Below are positions 23,158 to 35,812 of a stretch of 64,000 bases of DNA, piece by piece. The position numbers and the translations under genes are program-made. Where the stretch lies: assembly GCA_964019165.1 (NCBI GenBank), contig OZ025276.1:9283005-9347004 (forward strand). Direction: 5' to 3'. Origin of the DNA: Mastigias papua. Lineage: Eukaryota > Cnidaria > Scyphozoa > Rhizostomeae > Mastigiidae. How positions within the stretch are numbered: the first letter of the stretch is position 1; each line of letters opens with the position of its first letter. Below the pieces are notes generated by a model. That model did no database searches. It was not told where the DNA came from and saw nothing but the letters and a program-made list of their open reading frames with translations.

Positions 23158-25680
23158 TGATAGGAAGTGCCGATCAAGGTTGTGCAAAAAGCCTAGGGTT
23201 TAGCCATTGTGTTTAGTGGTAATAGGGGCAGTTTTATGATTGTTCAATCTGGAAGGAAAATAAATTAAGTTGAAGATCGTATATTTTTGTGTTGGAGTAC
23301 TAATGCTCTAGCCCTATGATCTGACCAAAATTTGCTTTGTTTAATGTCTTTTCTATCTGCTACCAACATCAAACAGTGTCAAGCTGGGTGATGAGAGGGC
23401 AAAGTAACAAGGGCATAGCCGTAATTTGTGGAAAATAGTGGCTCATATTGATGACTTATTAACCCTCAATTAAACTCAATCAATCTGTAATTGGGCAATG
23501 TTTTTTCAAAATGCCAAGGCTATAGACGTACGTTGTGAGCCAGAATTGAGCGGAAAACGGACGGCAACGCTTCAGTACTATTTAGAGTGTGATAATATAT
23601 CGCTTTTGCTGGACCCCATGGAATGTAAAAATTTATTTTTACTAAGGTAGAAAGGCTAGGCCCTCGGTGTACTAAAGGAACTCCATCGAGGTAAAAGTGG
23701 GATCATTATCAGAAAATTACAAGGCCCATCTCATATTTTTAAGCTGAGGTGCATCCTGTCAGTGCTGAGCTGGTTTTCACCGAATGTCAAAGGATATAAG
23801 CGTAAGTTTTAAGGCAAAACCGATCAAGTGGACAATTGGCCCTTGTCCATTGAAATACCAAGACTATAGGCATACTATTGAGCCAAACGGATGTAATAAA
23901 AAGTTGCTGAATTTTTATCAAATTTCAAAAGGTGCTTATTGCTAGCAAAATACCCTAGCTATAGTCTTACTATTGAAGCCAAAATCATCCTGTGAATAAT
24001 GAAGTGATGTTCATCAGAAAGCCAAGGGCATCCCAGAACTTGATAAGCCATAGAAGATCGAGTCAATACTTGGCTGAATGTCAGAAAAATACCTAAGCCA
24101 TAACCTTTCAGTTCCAGTGAGAGTTCATTCAGTCAAATATTGGCCGAGCTATAAGAAACAACAGAGCCTGTAGCATTACTCTTTGAGGAACAAAATTGTA
24201 ACAAAATTGATCTAGTCCATAATGGGTTGATCTTCATAAAAATAGCTAGTCCCCAGTTGTAATCCATAAAGGCCACTAATAAGGTGGCTTCCATCAATAT
24301 TCCAAGGATATGCTCTTCCTTTTTTGAACTAAGATCAATGTACTGAAAATTAGTCTCATTTTCATCAATGTCCCAATGCTACAGTTGCAGCTTGTCTCCG
24401 AAAATCGATCAAATGAATGGAAAATGAGGTCATGTTCATCACATTTCAAAAGGCTCTAATCTAACTTCATGAGCCACAATCAATGAAGTGGGCAGTGGTC
24501 TCATTTGCTTCAAACTACCAAGGCTGTAATCTTACTTTCTCACCAAACACCCATCCATTAAATATTGGGTTGATTTTCAGGAGAATATCAACACTATACC
24601 CTTATTTTTCAGTTAAGAATAGATCGAATGAAAAGTGTACTTACTCAACAAATTTACAAAGGCTGTATCCTTACTTTAAGAGCAAAATTCCATCCAGCCA
24701 ATAATCGGCTGACTTTAATTACAAAACGAAGGCCATAATTGTGCTTTCAGAGCCCAAATCAACCAGTCAAGAATGGAGCCTGACTTTCATCAATTTACCA
24801 AGTATATCCTAATATGTACCGTCGAAAATGGATCCAATGAAAAATGGGGTAATTTTTGGCAAAATTACAAAAGCAATAACCTTGGATTTTGAGCCAGTAT
24901 CGATCAAGGTAATACTAGGTAGATACTAATCAGCCTACCAGGTCCATAGCCAAACATTTGGAGGCAAAATCGACCAAGAAAAGACAGGCTCATTTTTACC
25001 AATTTATCAATGGCATAACCCTACTTGAGTAAACAAATTCGATCCAGTCGGTAATGGGCTGAATTTTATATAACAGGTCTATATCCTTACTTTTTGACCC
25101 AAAATCCATTCAGTCAATATTGGCATGACTTTCGTTAAGATACGAAGTCTACAACCTTGCCTTTTGAGCGGAACTGGAACCAGCAATACAATGTCCTTAC
25201 GTTTTGAATCAAGAGTCCTCCTGGTGATAATGGGATGACTTTCATCAATAACCTTACTTTTTCAGCGAAAACCGATATTTAGAGAAAAGTCGCATTATTT
25301 TCATTAATTTACGAAGGTCATGCCCTTAATTTTTCAGCCAAATTCGATCAAGTCAATAATAGGTTGAATTTTCAAAATGAAGCTAAAGCTATACTCTTGT
25401 TGTTTTAGTCAAATTAAACCCAGTCAATGGGCTGATTTTTATCAAAGTGCCAAGTCAATAATCTTGATTTTTGAGCCTATATCGATCCAATGGAAGAGGC
25501 TAGTTTTCATCATTTAAGAAAGGTCATAAGGTTACTTTTTGAACCTAAGTCGATCGACTGAAAACTGAGCTCAATTCAGATATTTACCAAGGCTATAATT
25601 ACTTTTCCAATCAGAAAAAACCCAGCCAGTAGTGGCCTGACTTTCATCAAAATACACAAGCATTTGTTTTCAGGCAAAAT
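23158..25680 (+). repeat. Decayed tandem array, period about 70 bp, related to the satellite
   Basis: A degenerate form of the satellite box (CCAAGGCTATAGCCTTACTTTTTGAGCC) recurs at about 24,519, 24,588, 24,656, 24,727, 24,798, 24,868, 24,938, 25,006, 25,076 and 25,146, about 70 bp apart. Between boxes a consensus like AAATCGATCCAGTCAATAATGG then GCTGATTTTCATCAAAAT can be read. Copies differ at many positions, so this is a much older array. I see no gene in it. Confidence 0.8.
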
Positions 25681-26099
25681 TAGAAGAGAACATTCTAAAA
25701 ATCTTAGGTCATCAAAGAGTGAACTATATTTAGTATCTTAAGCAATAAATACCTGAAATTTATGACTGGCCTTGTTGATCCTTCTTTATGGAAATTGTAT
25801 GAATATTCTGGTACTGAGTAACTTTTGTCTCCATCGGATAACAGAGGCAGTCCACCTCTTGGACTATAAACTGTACATGAAATAAATGATACAGAGTAAT
25901 GCCAAGAGATAACAATTCTATTAAAAATTCAAGTAAGTATATGCCATACTCAATATTATGTTGAGTGTGTTTATACTTACTTGCAAAAACTCAGGTCAAT
26001 GGAAAACACAGGCTACAGAAAAGGGATGAGTTTGGTGTGGGATGTGATCCAATGATAACTTGTATCAGAGCTGCACTAGTAAGAAAATAAAAGTCATAC
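25681..26099. other. Unassigned intergenic sequence
   Basis: AT-rich sequence with no convincing ORF, repeat or RNA gene that I can see. Confidence 0.5.
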
Positions 26100-26440
26100 G
26101 GGTCATTCCATGTCAAGTTAGAAAAAATTTTCAAAGGTTTCCCAGGTGACCCCCTCTGATTTTACTCATACTACAGATTGTGGTTACATTGCACAAGAAA
26201 TGAAACACTGACAATTTCAGCTGATTATCTCTTATGGTTCTTGAGATACAGCTTCTCAAAGTTCGATATTCTATGCATGCATTTTGTGAAAAAGGTGGAG
26301 ATTTGCATAAGTCACCATCTTTAGTTGTGAGTAACTCCAAAACCATGAAAGCTAAATCTATTAACTTTAAGGTGATGAAAATAAATCTACCACACATTCT
26401 TACACTATAAAATTAAAGGTCTCAAAATTTTCACAAAGTC
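26100..26440 (+). mobile_element. Solo end of a GGGTCATTCCA-type DNA element
   Basis: Starts GGGTCATTCCATGTCAAG, sharing its first 11 bases with the left end of the foldback element at 19,668, then diverging. No inverted partner end (TGGAATGACCC) follows in the next several kb. Reading frames inside it look incidental. The inner boundary is approximate. Confidence 0.5.
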
Positions 26441-27148
26441 TATAATGGTGGTCCAAATATACACAATTGATAAAACGATATTAGGCTGGCATGGCAAAAG
26501 ACAGGATACTTAGCATTTTGAGAGCTTTTGCTCAGCAATGATAAGATTCTTACTGGGTGTAAATAATTCTGCAATACAAGCTAGAAGATTGCTACAGACC
26601 ATTGCAGTTGGGGCTGTTGATGATGCAAACTTGATAGAAAAAAGCTTGGACAGATAACTGCTATATATATATTGAACACTCAATTTATAGTGCAGGAAGA
26701 TGTCATAAAGCAAGTATTTTGCTCTTCCAATAATTACTGGACATTTGTATTTAGAATAAATATGTTCTTTCTCATGTTCCCTCTTATCTTCTCTCTCCTC
26801 CTCTCAACCTAGCCCATTAGTCCTGACAAGGCTCATATGTCTTTTTCTACTTTGAAGGCTTGATTTCATACATCAGTGGTATAAAATCAAACCATTGAAG
26901 TCAAGATCCATGACCTACATGAATCCTAGATGATCAATATTCCTAGAAATAAGTCTACCTTTTCTGCTTCTACCAATAATGTCAACTAGTGTTGTTTCCT
27001 TGGATGTCTGACAGTTTCCTTTCCTTTCTCCATTAATATAGCATCTTTTTCCATAATGGTATCCTTCAGGGTAGAATGTCCATTCAATAGTCCTCTCTGG
27101 CTCCAATTCTATGGCAGAATGAAAATCAAAAGGTTTTATTGGATTGCT
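26441..27148. other. Unassigned intergenic sequence
   Basis: It contains a 91-codon minus-strand ORF (27,190-26,915; includes PERTIEWTFYPEGYHYGKR) that I do not recognise. It overlaps the start of the tandem repeat that follows and has no clear splice context, so I do not call it a gene. Confidence 0.4.
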
Positions 27149-27520
27149 TAACAATTTCTGAAGCATTGGCTGAATACAGACCAAAATCATATTATATGAA
27201 GTTCAAATGAATATGGCTAGAATTTTCAGGGATTCCTCAACAATTTCTGAAGCATTGGCTGAATACAGATCAAAATTATATCATTTGAAGTTCAAATGAG
27301 TATGGCCAGAATTGTAATAAATTTTTCTGGGATTGTCCAACAATACTGAAGCACTGGCTATATACAGATCAAAATCCTACCATCTGAAGTTCAAATGAAT
27401 ACGGCTAAAATTGTAGTAACTGTTCTGAGTCTGTTCAACAATTTCTGAAGCATTGGCTATATACAGATCAAAATCCCATCATTTGATGTTCAAATGAATA
27501 TGGTTAGAACAGCAGTCTAT
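27149..27520 (+). repeat. Four-copy tandem repeat, period 89-100 bp
   Basis: Copies start near 27,149, 27,238, 27,338 and 27,436, each with CAACAATTTCTGAAGCATTGG, then a segment like TACAGATCAAAATC and TTCAAATGAATATGGC. The copies are diverged from one another and unrelated to the 107-bp satellite. Confidence 0.8.
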
Positions 27521-28813
27521 GGACACATAACAGTACAAAATGTGTGGCTGCAGCTAAATCACTTGCTTTCAAGACTACTATCACAATGACTGTCAGAAAT
27601 TACTTTACAGCCAATTTTGGAATCTCATTGGATCCTCCCTTCAATACCTGTTCAGTTCAGTTCTCATTTCAGTTCAAAGTTCAAAGTCTCATTTTATTTC
27701 AGTTCTTATTTCTGTTCAGTTCAGTCCTGTTTAAAGATTTGACTTCTACCGCCTTCAATGCAAGCAAGCTATACATCTTTCTCAATATACAAACAATGGG
27801 CAATCATATGAGAGTAATAATATAATTGCCTAGACCCTACCTGGAGATTTTGTTCTCCTTGACATGTTTCATGCGTTGAAGGCAATGCTTACACTTGGCA
27901 CTGAGCTGGCAACAACAATAAAATGATATAAGCAACAAACAAAGATAGCATATACAAACAAAAGTATTTATTACCATTACTATTATTATATATTCTTCTT
28001 ATTTTTCTAATTCCATTACTAGCTATCTCAAATTTAATAACTAAATGTTCAAGTGGCATTTTCAGATGAATGTAACTTACCAACTATTCAAAAACTAAAT
28101 GTTCAAAGGAGTTAGGAGAATTTATTTGCCACACAACCTTGTAGTTCATCAAATACAAGGATGTCAAGTAAACAGTTGCATCAGAAGAGGTGCATTTCTC
28201 CATGGTAATCAAGAGTGCACCCTACTAGACTGTGGTAGCCAGTCAATGATGAGAGATAACATTTAGTTGTATTTGGTCAAAATTCCACCATTTCAGAAAG
28301 CATTCCAAATGGTTCCCAACAAAGAAACTATAGGTCCTGATATAACTATGAAACCATTGGGATACACCTGTTTCATGTATTTCTGTCAAATTATGCTGCA
28401 GAATCACATTATAGTATGAGTTGACATGAATATCTAGAACATCTCCAAATACAATTTCTTCTAATTATTAGGGATACTGACACCTTGCCCCCACTATATA
28501 TGGGTCTGTTTACATCCAAAAATCACACTATGTAACAAGGGTATTAGAAAAGTTTCAGACAAGAGTCTATGTGGAACTTGTCAACACTCTACCCATGGTT
28601 CCTCACTCTATTGTAGAATACATGAAATAGTTTCTCATAGATAAATCTCTCCTTCAAACCAGATAACAATGTGGATAATCCTAAAGGAACTAGTATGAAT
28701 AAACTACAAGTATTTATAGCTGACTCCATTTGATATCCATCTTGATAAGCTACATGTCATAGGGCTGTACTGAGTGGTTCTATGCATTAGAAAATCTTGT
28801 TAATGCATGCTAT
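27521..28813. other. Unassigned intergenic sequence
   Basis: Includes a short CAGTT-rich stretch (about 27,645-27,735). No recognisable gene or element. Confidence 0.45.
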
Positions 28814-29538
28814 ATGGGGCCATTCACAAAGGACATCTCAAAACAAGGAGGGAGGAGGTCTGGTGAAAAATGACAAACTCGGGCATAGGGAGGATGCTTA
28901 CACAATGTGGACATCTAGGTGTTCAGAATGTTACAACAAGACAGTACTTTGGGATAACTGTCACAAGGGATGAAGGAGCAAGTCATGATGATGAAGTAGC
29001 ACTGAGGAAGCAGCCATTCACAAAGAGTGAATTCTTAGATGAGAAGTTGTTTGGCCCATTGTATGTCCTCTTCAACTAGCAATGGTCAATTAACACACAT
29101 TTTACACTTTTTTACGTATAAACAAGGTAAAGGTGAGTCCCATATATGATTCCATATGTTGGGGAGTGCCCGTTAGAGGGGCACTTATCCTGAGCCACCG
29201 GCATAGTGAGGTAGGGTGGCCAGTTCCTTTCCTTGCTGCCTTTAACTTCCCCAGTGTTGCCACCAGGTACCCATTTGCTGCTGGGTGGACAGTGAGCAAG
29301 CATCCCAACTTTGATCCGTGGGTATGGCTCGAACCACCAATGTTTTGCTCAGCAGTCAAGTGCTCTAACCACTTGGCCATTCACCCATTTTTTACATAAG
29401 ATGCTTAAATAGTTTTTAGTATGAAACTGACAGATGCCTGAGGGGGAGGGGCTCCTGAATATGGACAATGCCAGACAAAGGAGGCAGGGGGTCTAAGAAT
29501 TCAATTTTTGCCAGATGTCCTTTGTGAATAGCCCATTG
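28814..29538. mobile_element. Non-autonomous TIR element (about 0.72 kb) containing a nested SINE
   Basis: The left end reads GGGGCCATTCACAAAGGACA; the right end reads TGTCCTTTGTGAATAGCCC, the reverse complement with one or two mismatches. The inverted ends are about 22-25 bp. The interior has no transposase-like ORF and contains a tRNA-derived SINE on the minus strand. A 69-codon ORF at 28,870-29,079 is probably incidental. Confidence 0.65.
29125..29390 (-). mobile_element. tRNA-derived SINE
   Basis: Read on the minus strand it begins GGGTGAATGGCCAAGTGG and has a pol III A box TGGCCAAGTGG (29,379-29,369) and a B box GGTTCGAGCC (29,335-29,326), spaced as in tRNA genes. A GC-richer body of about 200 bp without tRNA similarity follows. 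A second, 5'-truncated copy of the body is at 52,505-52,615. The tRNA-like head lacks a convincing cloverleaf acceptor, so it is a SINE and not a tRNA gene. Confidence 0.8.
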
Positions 29539-29879
29539 TCTTTCCAGCTTCAGTCAAAAAGTTACAGAATAACTACCTTGCATGAAACACTTAATCAGAA
29601 ATCAACACCCAACAATGGAGGTGAGTTCATGTAGCCATCTCTAAATGGTGGTCTATAGGGTTAAAGAAGATGTAAATATACCATTCAGGTTTGATTATTG
29701 TACATTTACTTTAAGAACTTGTAGAGAGCAGATTGTGTCCATATATCAATTAATCCTTAAGAACAAATGATCACCTTCTCATTGTACCATTGTACTGAAC
29801 TGAAAAATTGTCAAGTACAAGCAAAATAGCCTATTCTAAGGAAAATCATTATTTTAGCACTTCTGATGTCACTGTGTAA
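29539..29879. other. Unassigned intergenic sequence
   Basis: No recognisable feature. Confidence 0.4.
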
Positions 29880-30420
29880 GAATTAAATAAAGTAAAAACT
29901 ACTCTGGTGTGCATACTGTTTAATGCAGAATTGTTCAAGGTGAGGAAAATCAAGTGCGCACTTGTGCATCTGACCTTTTGCTCTTGCACACCCTAGATCT
30001 CCCAGACTGCAGAGTTTGGCAAGCACACACTCCAGATTTTTTTTGGCAAATGATGTTTCACACCCAGAAATAGGGGTGGAAAGATGTTGAAAGGCATGAA
30101 AAGGTCTATTCATAGAGCTTCTTTTATTGCAAAGCAAACTTTCTCCAACTACCATAATGATAGTAATGAAGGACTTGTTCTAGTCTCTCCTCAAAATACA
30201 ATGCATAAAATAGCTAAAATTGCTTTACTTTGTAAGCCAAAGACTTAAGTGCACTCTTTAAACTAAGTGCACACTTGCACAACTGACATCCCGTTCGTGT
30301 GCACTCGAGATCTCGTCGAAAAAGGCTAAACTATGCATAGTCGGGTATATCTCCTTGAAAAAGCCATGTTCTGCAGTCGGAGATATAGTTTAACCCAAAA
30401 GCAGTATGACTAAAGGACCA
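29880..30420. repeat. Dispersed repeat, copy A (GTGCACACTT family)
   Basis: Shares an ordered set of segments with 59,830-60,430: TGCAGAGTTTGGCAAG, CACACTC-GAGATTTTTT, GGGGTGGAAAG-TGTTGAAA, CAACTA-CATAATGATA and a GTGCACTC-GAGATCT box. Copies are diverged. Probably an old mobile element of unknown type. Confidence 0.6.
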
Positions 30421-31510
30421 CACTCACTATGCAAGTAAGAAACTCGTTAAATTATTTAGCAATACCCACCATGCATGCTCAACTTAAAGCTTGATATTCC
30501 TTTCATTTCTTCAACATGTGATTGTAAACAACTAGTTCAAAATGACCCCGTGTGGAAAAGATCAGCGGTGGCGGAAAGGTGTAAATACTGTCATGGCAAC
30601 TAACGAATAAGAGGCTGCCTCTCTAATCTAGAAAATGTTTTTAGGCCGTTCCAGAGGGTAACTATCAACGACGCTGATTGATTGATTAATTGTTGTGCAG
30701 GTTACATGTTGAACTTTGTGCGACGTATTAGATGATTCTTTACTATTGGAATGCCTTGTCTTTTTTACCTTTAAATTGAGCTGTTCCTCACTACAAGTCG
30801 TCCTCAGCAGGACAGTGAAATTGCTCTTCTAGTAAGTTCGCTGGATGGACCATATGTTTGATTTGATATCAGGTTTATAATTTCAGGTTTATAATTTTAA
30901 ATTCCAGCTAACATACATTTCCATAAATAAAATACAATTTAAATAAACAGTTTACAATTCAGGTGAAAGGATAACAAATTAATATGAAGCAAAAAACAAA
31001 CAAATATGAAGCAGAGAAAACTATCAGTTAGATATGTATGTTATGGGAATCATTTAGAGGAGGAACTCCCTCAATAGCAGAGCTAATCGAGGAGGAATCC
31101 GATTAGCACGCCGTAATATACATACCCCACAACTGGGTACAACATCCATAAATCCTTTGGACATCGGCGATTCCTTAACTGGTTTGTTTTTTCCTAGATA
31201 GAGATGAGTGCCTAGTTTCATGATGGTTTATTAAGCCAACCCTTCCAAACTCAAAGTCGATCTAAAAGTCTGTAGGTTGAGTTCTAATGGACGAACAGCC
31301 TTTCAGGTTGTTTTCACTTAGTATTATTGACTAGTTTGGTCTTCAGAGAAATATGATTTAATGGATGACATTTTCCCCTCTACTATTTGTAAATAATTGA
31401 TTCATATTTGGTATAAAAAAGATTACTAAATAACATGCAATTAGGATGCATCAAATATTGAAATAGTATTTGATTCTGCAACTGTTACACTCTTTCAATA
31501 GATCTTTGAT
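30421..31510. other. Upstream region of the WD-repeat gene
   Basis: About 1.1 kb with no recognised coding exon. It should contain the promoter and 5' UTR of the gene at 31,511, but I cannot place a start site. Confidence 0.4.
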
Positions 31511-34010
31511 ATGGCTGAACAACAATATGTATCAGTGTCAGTGAGTGATTCATGGGGCATTGGATGCCTTAGACAGGCTGCAGGGTTCCCAGTTGGTAAG
31601 GAGAACAAGTTTCAATATGTTTGCCCACTAGGACCATCAATTGTTGTGTGGGATATTGAGAAAAAACAGAGGATTCTTTCAAAACAAGTGGCTCATGACT
31701 TCATTTCAATACTAATAAAGAATGATGCTTTGGACTTGATTTTGATGATATCATATAGTGGGCAAGGGAAGTTGTTTGACTCACAACTAGCAGATGCATG
31801 CTCATTCAAAGTGCCTGGAAATAATGTCATTTATGCTAGCTGGCTGACAGGTCAGACTCTTTTCGGTGTTTGCACAATAGGAAATATGTCAGCTGTTAGC
31901 TTATTTGAAGTTAGTGCAGATAAAACTGAAGTCTCCCTCAAATGGAGTGTAAAGGCATCTGAGGTGAATAAAATGCTATTTGAGCAAGAGAGTTTCCATG
32001 GGATAAAGGCAAAAGAAGTAAATAATGAAAATGAAGATGGCCTTGTAAAGTCCAGTGATGGCAAACCTGTTGACAATTATAAATCATATTATGGCAGCAT
32101 GTTTTCAGAGGAGAAAAAAATAATAGCAATTTTCAACAAACAAAATAGTCCATGTGAAGTTCACCTCTTTAACATAGATGGAAAATTTTTGCAAAAGCAG
32201 TTAATATCTCCATTGGGTGACAGTAGAACCAGTATGATGTGCATGAGTGAATGTAGAAATGGGAAGTTTGCTATAGGAATGGAGAGAGGGATTTTTGTCT
32301 TTGTACAGTCCAACAGCCTTGAAATATTGTCAGTTTTCCAATCACAAGGTTCAGCACAAGTCTGCATATGGGATAACGATATGCTGGTGACAATTGCTTA
32401 CCAAAGTGGAGTTATTCAATGGTGGAGTGGCTCAGCTGAGGTGATCAAAGAGATAAAAGTTGGTAATATGGAGTCGGTTGTTCATTTAAACTGGTCCATG
32501 CCTGGAAAAGAACTATGGATTGGCTGCATAACATCATTGAACTATGTTTCTGTTGAGCCCAACCCTGTCCCCCACCAGAATTCTGCTCCCTCATCAAAAG
32601 TGTTATCTTTGATTGAACATAGAGTAGCTGGTTGTGGCCTAAGCTTTAAAGACAACTCAACTCTTGCTACTGGGGATCTTGTTGGCAATGTATTCATCAA
32701 TCAAATGGGAGCTGATTTCAATTTTGATGATTCACAAGGTAAGATCAATGTCAAAAGTTCTGTTCGATGTTTAGAGTGGATAAATGATACATTGTTTATT
32801 GGTACACTTGAGGGAACACTTTTCAACTGGGTAGCAACATGTGAAAATGTAAAGCAAACATATGATCTCATCTACACTTTCCCATTTGGAGTGCTCAGCA
32901 TGAGAAAATCAAACTCTATGAAACTCCTAGCTATAGGAACTGGTGGTGGTGATGTTTATATATTTGACACTCAAAACAGCTTTAGTCTTATATTGGAGAC
33001 AAGAACTCACATGCCACAAATAGTCAGTCCTGGAATGGAGAATACTTTTATGGAAATTTGGAGTATTGCATGGGAGCCATCAGATGATTTGATTGCAACT
33101 GCCTCTGAAGACAGAACATCAGTTGTTACAGATGCAAAGACAGGTGCACACTATTCATTTTCCTACTTGTTGGTCAATATAAAGTAAATATATATATAAT
33201 TTAAAGTCCTGAGATTAACTCCCATCCATGGTACTTCTGAAAGACAACTGTTATGGGCTACTTCCAATTCTTTAAACTTGGATTTCTTTGTTTTAAACTG
33301 TTAGACATTTATATTGTTTATATTACTGAGTATGTGGTTGTCAGAATGATGCAAGCTCTTTGCTTTAAGTGGCTAACATATACTTTAGTGTGGTTAATAT
33401 GGTAAACATGGAGTAATAAACTAATGACTAGTATTCAGAGCAATGGGAAAAATAACACATAGGAAAATGGTTAAAAGTCTCCTGAGTTTTTTTAAAAGAA
33501 GATCACTTAGATTTTTTCAACATTGGATGTCACAACAATATGACTGCTGTCAAAACCTTGAAAAGCAGATTCAATATGTTCTCAGTTTCCCATGTTCTTT
33601 TTCATTAAGGTGACTTAGTAGACACTATCAGAGGCCATACAACAGCTGTCACATCCATTGATTGGAAGGTACTATCAAGTGGTCAATGCATACTAGCAAC
33701 TTGTGCTGATGACAGGACTGTTCGAATACATAATGGGAAAACATACAAACTATTGAAAATTCTACAAACAGATGATATTCATGGTTGGTATACAATGACA
33801 TACCTGGCAGTTAATGCATGCCAAGACTGGCTGCTTTGCTCAACACAAAATGGATACCTGATACTTTGGGATCTTAAAACAAACAAGTGCATCTTTTGCA
33901 AAAAGTTGCATTGTGGATCAATTGAGGGGCTGGAGTGGAACAAATCATTGCAAAATTTTGCTTCTATTGGTTCAGATTGCATTGCTAATGTCTTCAGTAT
34001 CTGCTCCTAG
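31511..34010 (+). CDS. WD40-repeat protein, 677 aa, two exons
   Basis: Exon 1 is 31,511-33,143 and exon 2 is 33,610-34,010. The donor after ACA-G (gtgcac) and the acceptor ...cattaag before GTGACTTAG restore frame (phase 1) and join DAKTG to DLVDTIRGHTTAV. WD-type repeats are seen along the whole length: SIVVWDIEK (about 46), VCIWDNDM (about 283), GVIQWWSG, a blade ending FIGTLEGTLFNWV, GDVYIFDT, LIATASEDRTSVV, then in exon 2 ILATCADDRTVRI, YLILWDLKTNKC and a final FASIGSDCIANVF. This predicts two beta-propellers and no other domain. WD proteins are scaffolds, so the specific role cannot be read from the sequence. I do not recognise the orthologue. The donor is weak, and a read-through form would stop 14 codons later at 33,187. 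Confidence 0.85.
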
Positions 34011-35812
34011 TAGAGCACTTTTAATGAAATTAGACACTTTTTAACAGCAGATGTGTTCGAATGTCACCCTGTTATACACATGGACCTATGAAGTATAGCA
34101 TAATACTTGGAAAAAGTGATTGTTGAATTGTGACATCAAACCACAAGCCTTCAACATTGCACCAGGAAATGAGTGGATACAGTCTTAAGCACCCATGTTA
34201 AAAGAAAAGGATGAGTACAATCTATGAACATTAACCATTGTGCTGTCTCCAATCATAATTTTATTAATGTGATGAAGGGGAAAGCTTAAAATATATCATA
34301 CAGTACCACAGAAAGTAAACCTATGTATTAAGGGAAAAACCTTCAGTTTCAAAGAAGTCACTCTGCAAGGCAAATCTAAGCAGGCTTACTAGATGGCATT
34401 ATATATTATATTCTCTCTTATATTCCTGCTGGAGGTTTATTGATTTATTGTGGAAAATTCCTAGTATATTGTGGAATTATTAGAGAGGTGGGAATAATAT
34501 TTCAATGCACTGGAATATTATTAATTTTATGGAAAATTTCTTTGAGTGTTTATTTCTACCTGCTCAATTTGTCATTGTAAAAATCAGCAATAGGTTACTC
34601 AGTAGTTCCATCCAGATATTTCCTTGCAATCCTGGTAGATGGTAAATCTTGTGCTCCTGTTGACCTGAATGAATACTGTCTTCCATCTTCTTACACCCAT
34701 GGATTGCTTTTCCTTAAATTCTAAATATATTAGCCAAAGCCTCTACAGAATGTTATTTTGCATACTAGACAAACTCTTCTTTACTCTTGGTCATATATTC
34801 GTTTCCATATAGGAATGTTTGGGTATGACACTCTGACACTTCTATTTGATCTCTTTCTTCCATTAAACCCACATGTAGGATTATCAGAGATGCAGCGTTA
34901 ATTTGTCAACATATACAGAAAGGAGGGATTATTAAGGAGGCAGGAATATTAGAAAGGGTAGGAATAGAAGAGAGAATATAGTAATACAAAGTAAATAATT
35001 TCTCAAATATTTAACACATATTTTGTATATTATTCCTTCCCATTTTCACCAGTAGTGTCATGCAAAAACATCAGGTTCAGCACTTGAAAACCCTTGATAA
35101 AGTCTACCTACCCTAAAGATTTAGACTAAAAATAACAATTATCTGTAGTTACCTAGTTAAACTATAGCCAGACTTATTACATGCTAAATACATGTCTATA
35201 ACATAGGAGCAACTATCTTTAGCAATAAAAGATTATCGCCTGTGTAAAAAGATTGAGATAAATGGACAGCTTTAGATACACATGTACATGTTTTTTATAA
35301 GTAAAAAGTTTATTAGAAAATGAAGCTCAAACAGGCAAGATCTTAAGAAAATGTTAAGAAAATCATGAGGCTCAAGTTCAAAGGTTGACCTTTGTTACAT
35401 GCCAGAAACTGACTTTAGCTCATTCTTTGCAACCTACTTTACAAAGGTAAACACTGTTCTTTGATAATCTTGGTTAACAAAGATCAAGCTTCTTATAACA
35501 AACAATGTTAATCTCTCTAAGCCAGTCTACACCAATAAAAGATAAGAAAATCTTAAGAAAATATCAGCCTCAATTTTGGGACCAGTTAGGAAAATTAAAA
35601 CTCAGACAAAAAATGATTTTCTAATAAAAAAATGTATTTCTTACATTCCTGGAAACTGGGATTTAGACTAGCTGAGGCATTTTCAATTCATGAAGAACAC
35701 TTGTGCAAAATCAAAAGATAACTGACTCTTTACTGAACATAAATAAATTGGACAGATTTCACATACTCCATGCCTATCAAACTAATATCTAATACAAACA
35801 TTTATCTCCATA
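34011..35812. other. Intergenic region between convergent genes
   Basis: Holds the 3' UTRs of the WD gene (+) and NDUFAF4 (-) and one possible TIR element. No other gene seen. Confidence 0.5.
34404..34985. mobile_element. Possible short TIR element
   Basis: The left end TATTATATTCTCTCTTATAT followed by TCCTGC is matched in inverted form near 34,930-34,985 (GGCAGGAATATT ... AGAGAGAATATAGTAATA). The pairing is imperfect and AT-rich, so this is tentative. Confidence 0.3.

Noticed and set aside
26131..26397. 88-codon minus ORF
   Set aside because: Lies inside the solo GGGTCATTCCA repeat and shows no domain.
29326..29390. A tRNA gene
   Set aside because: A and B boxes are present but the stem pairing is poor and a SINE body follows, with a second copy elsewhere.
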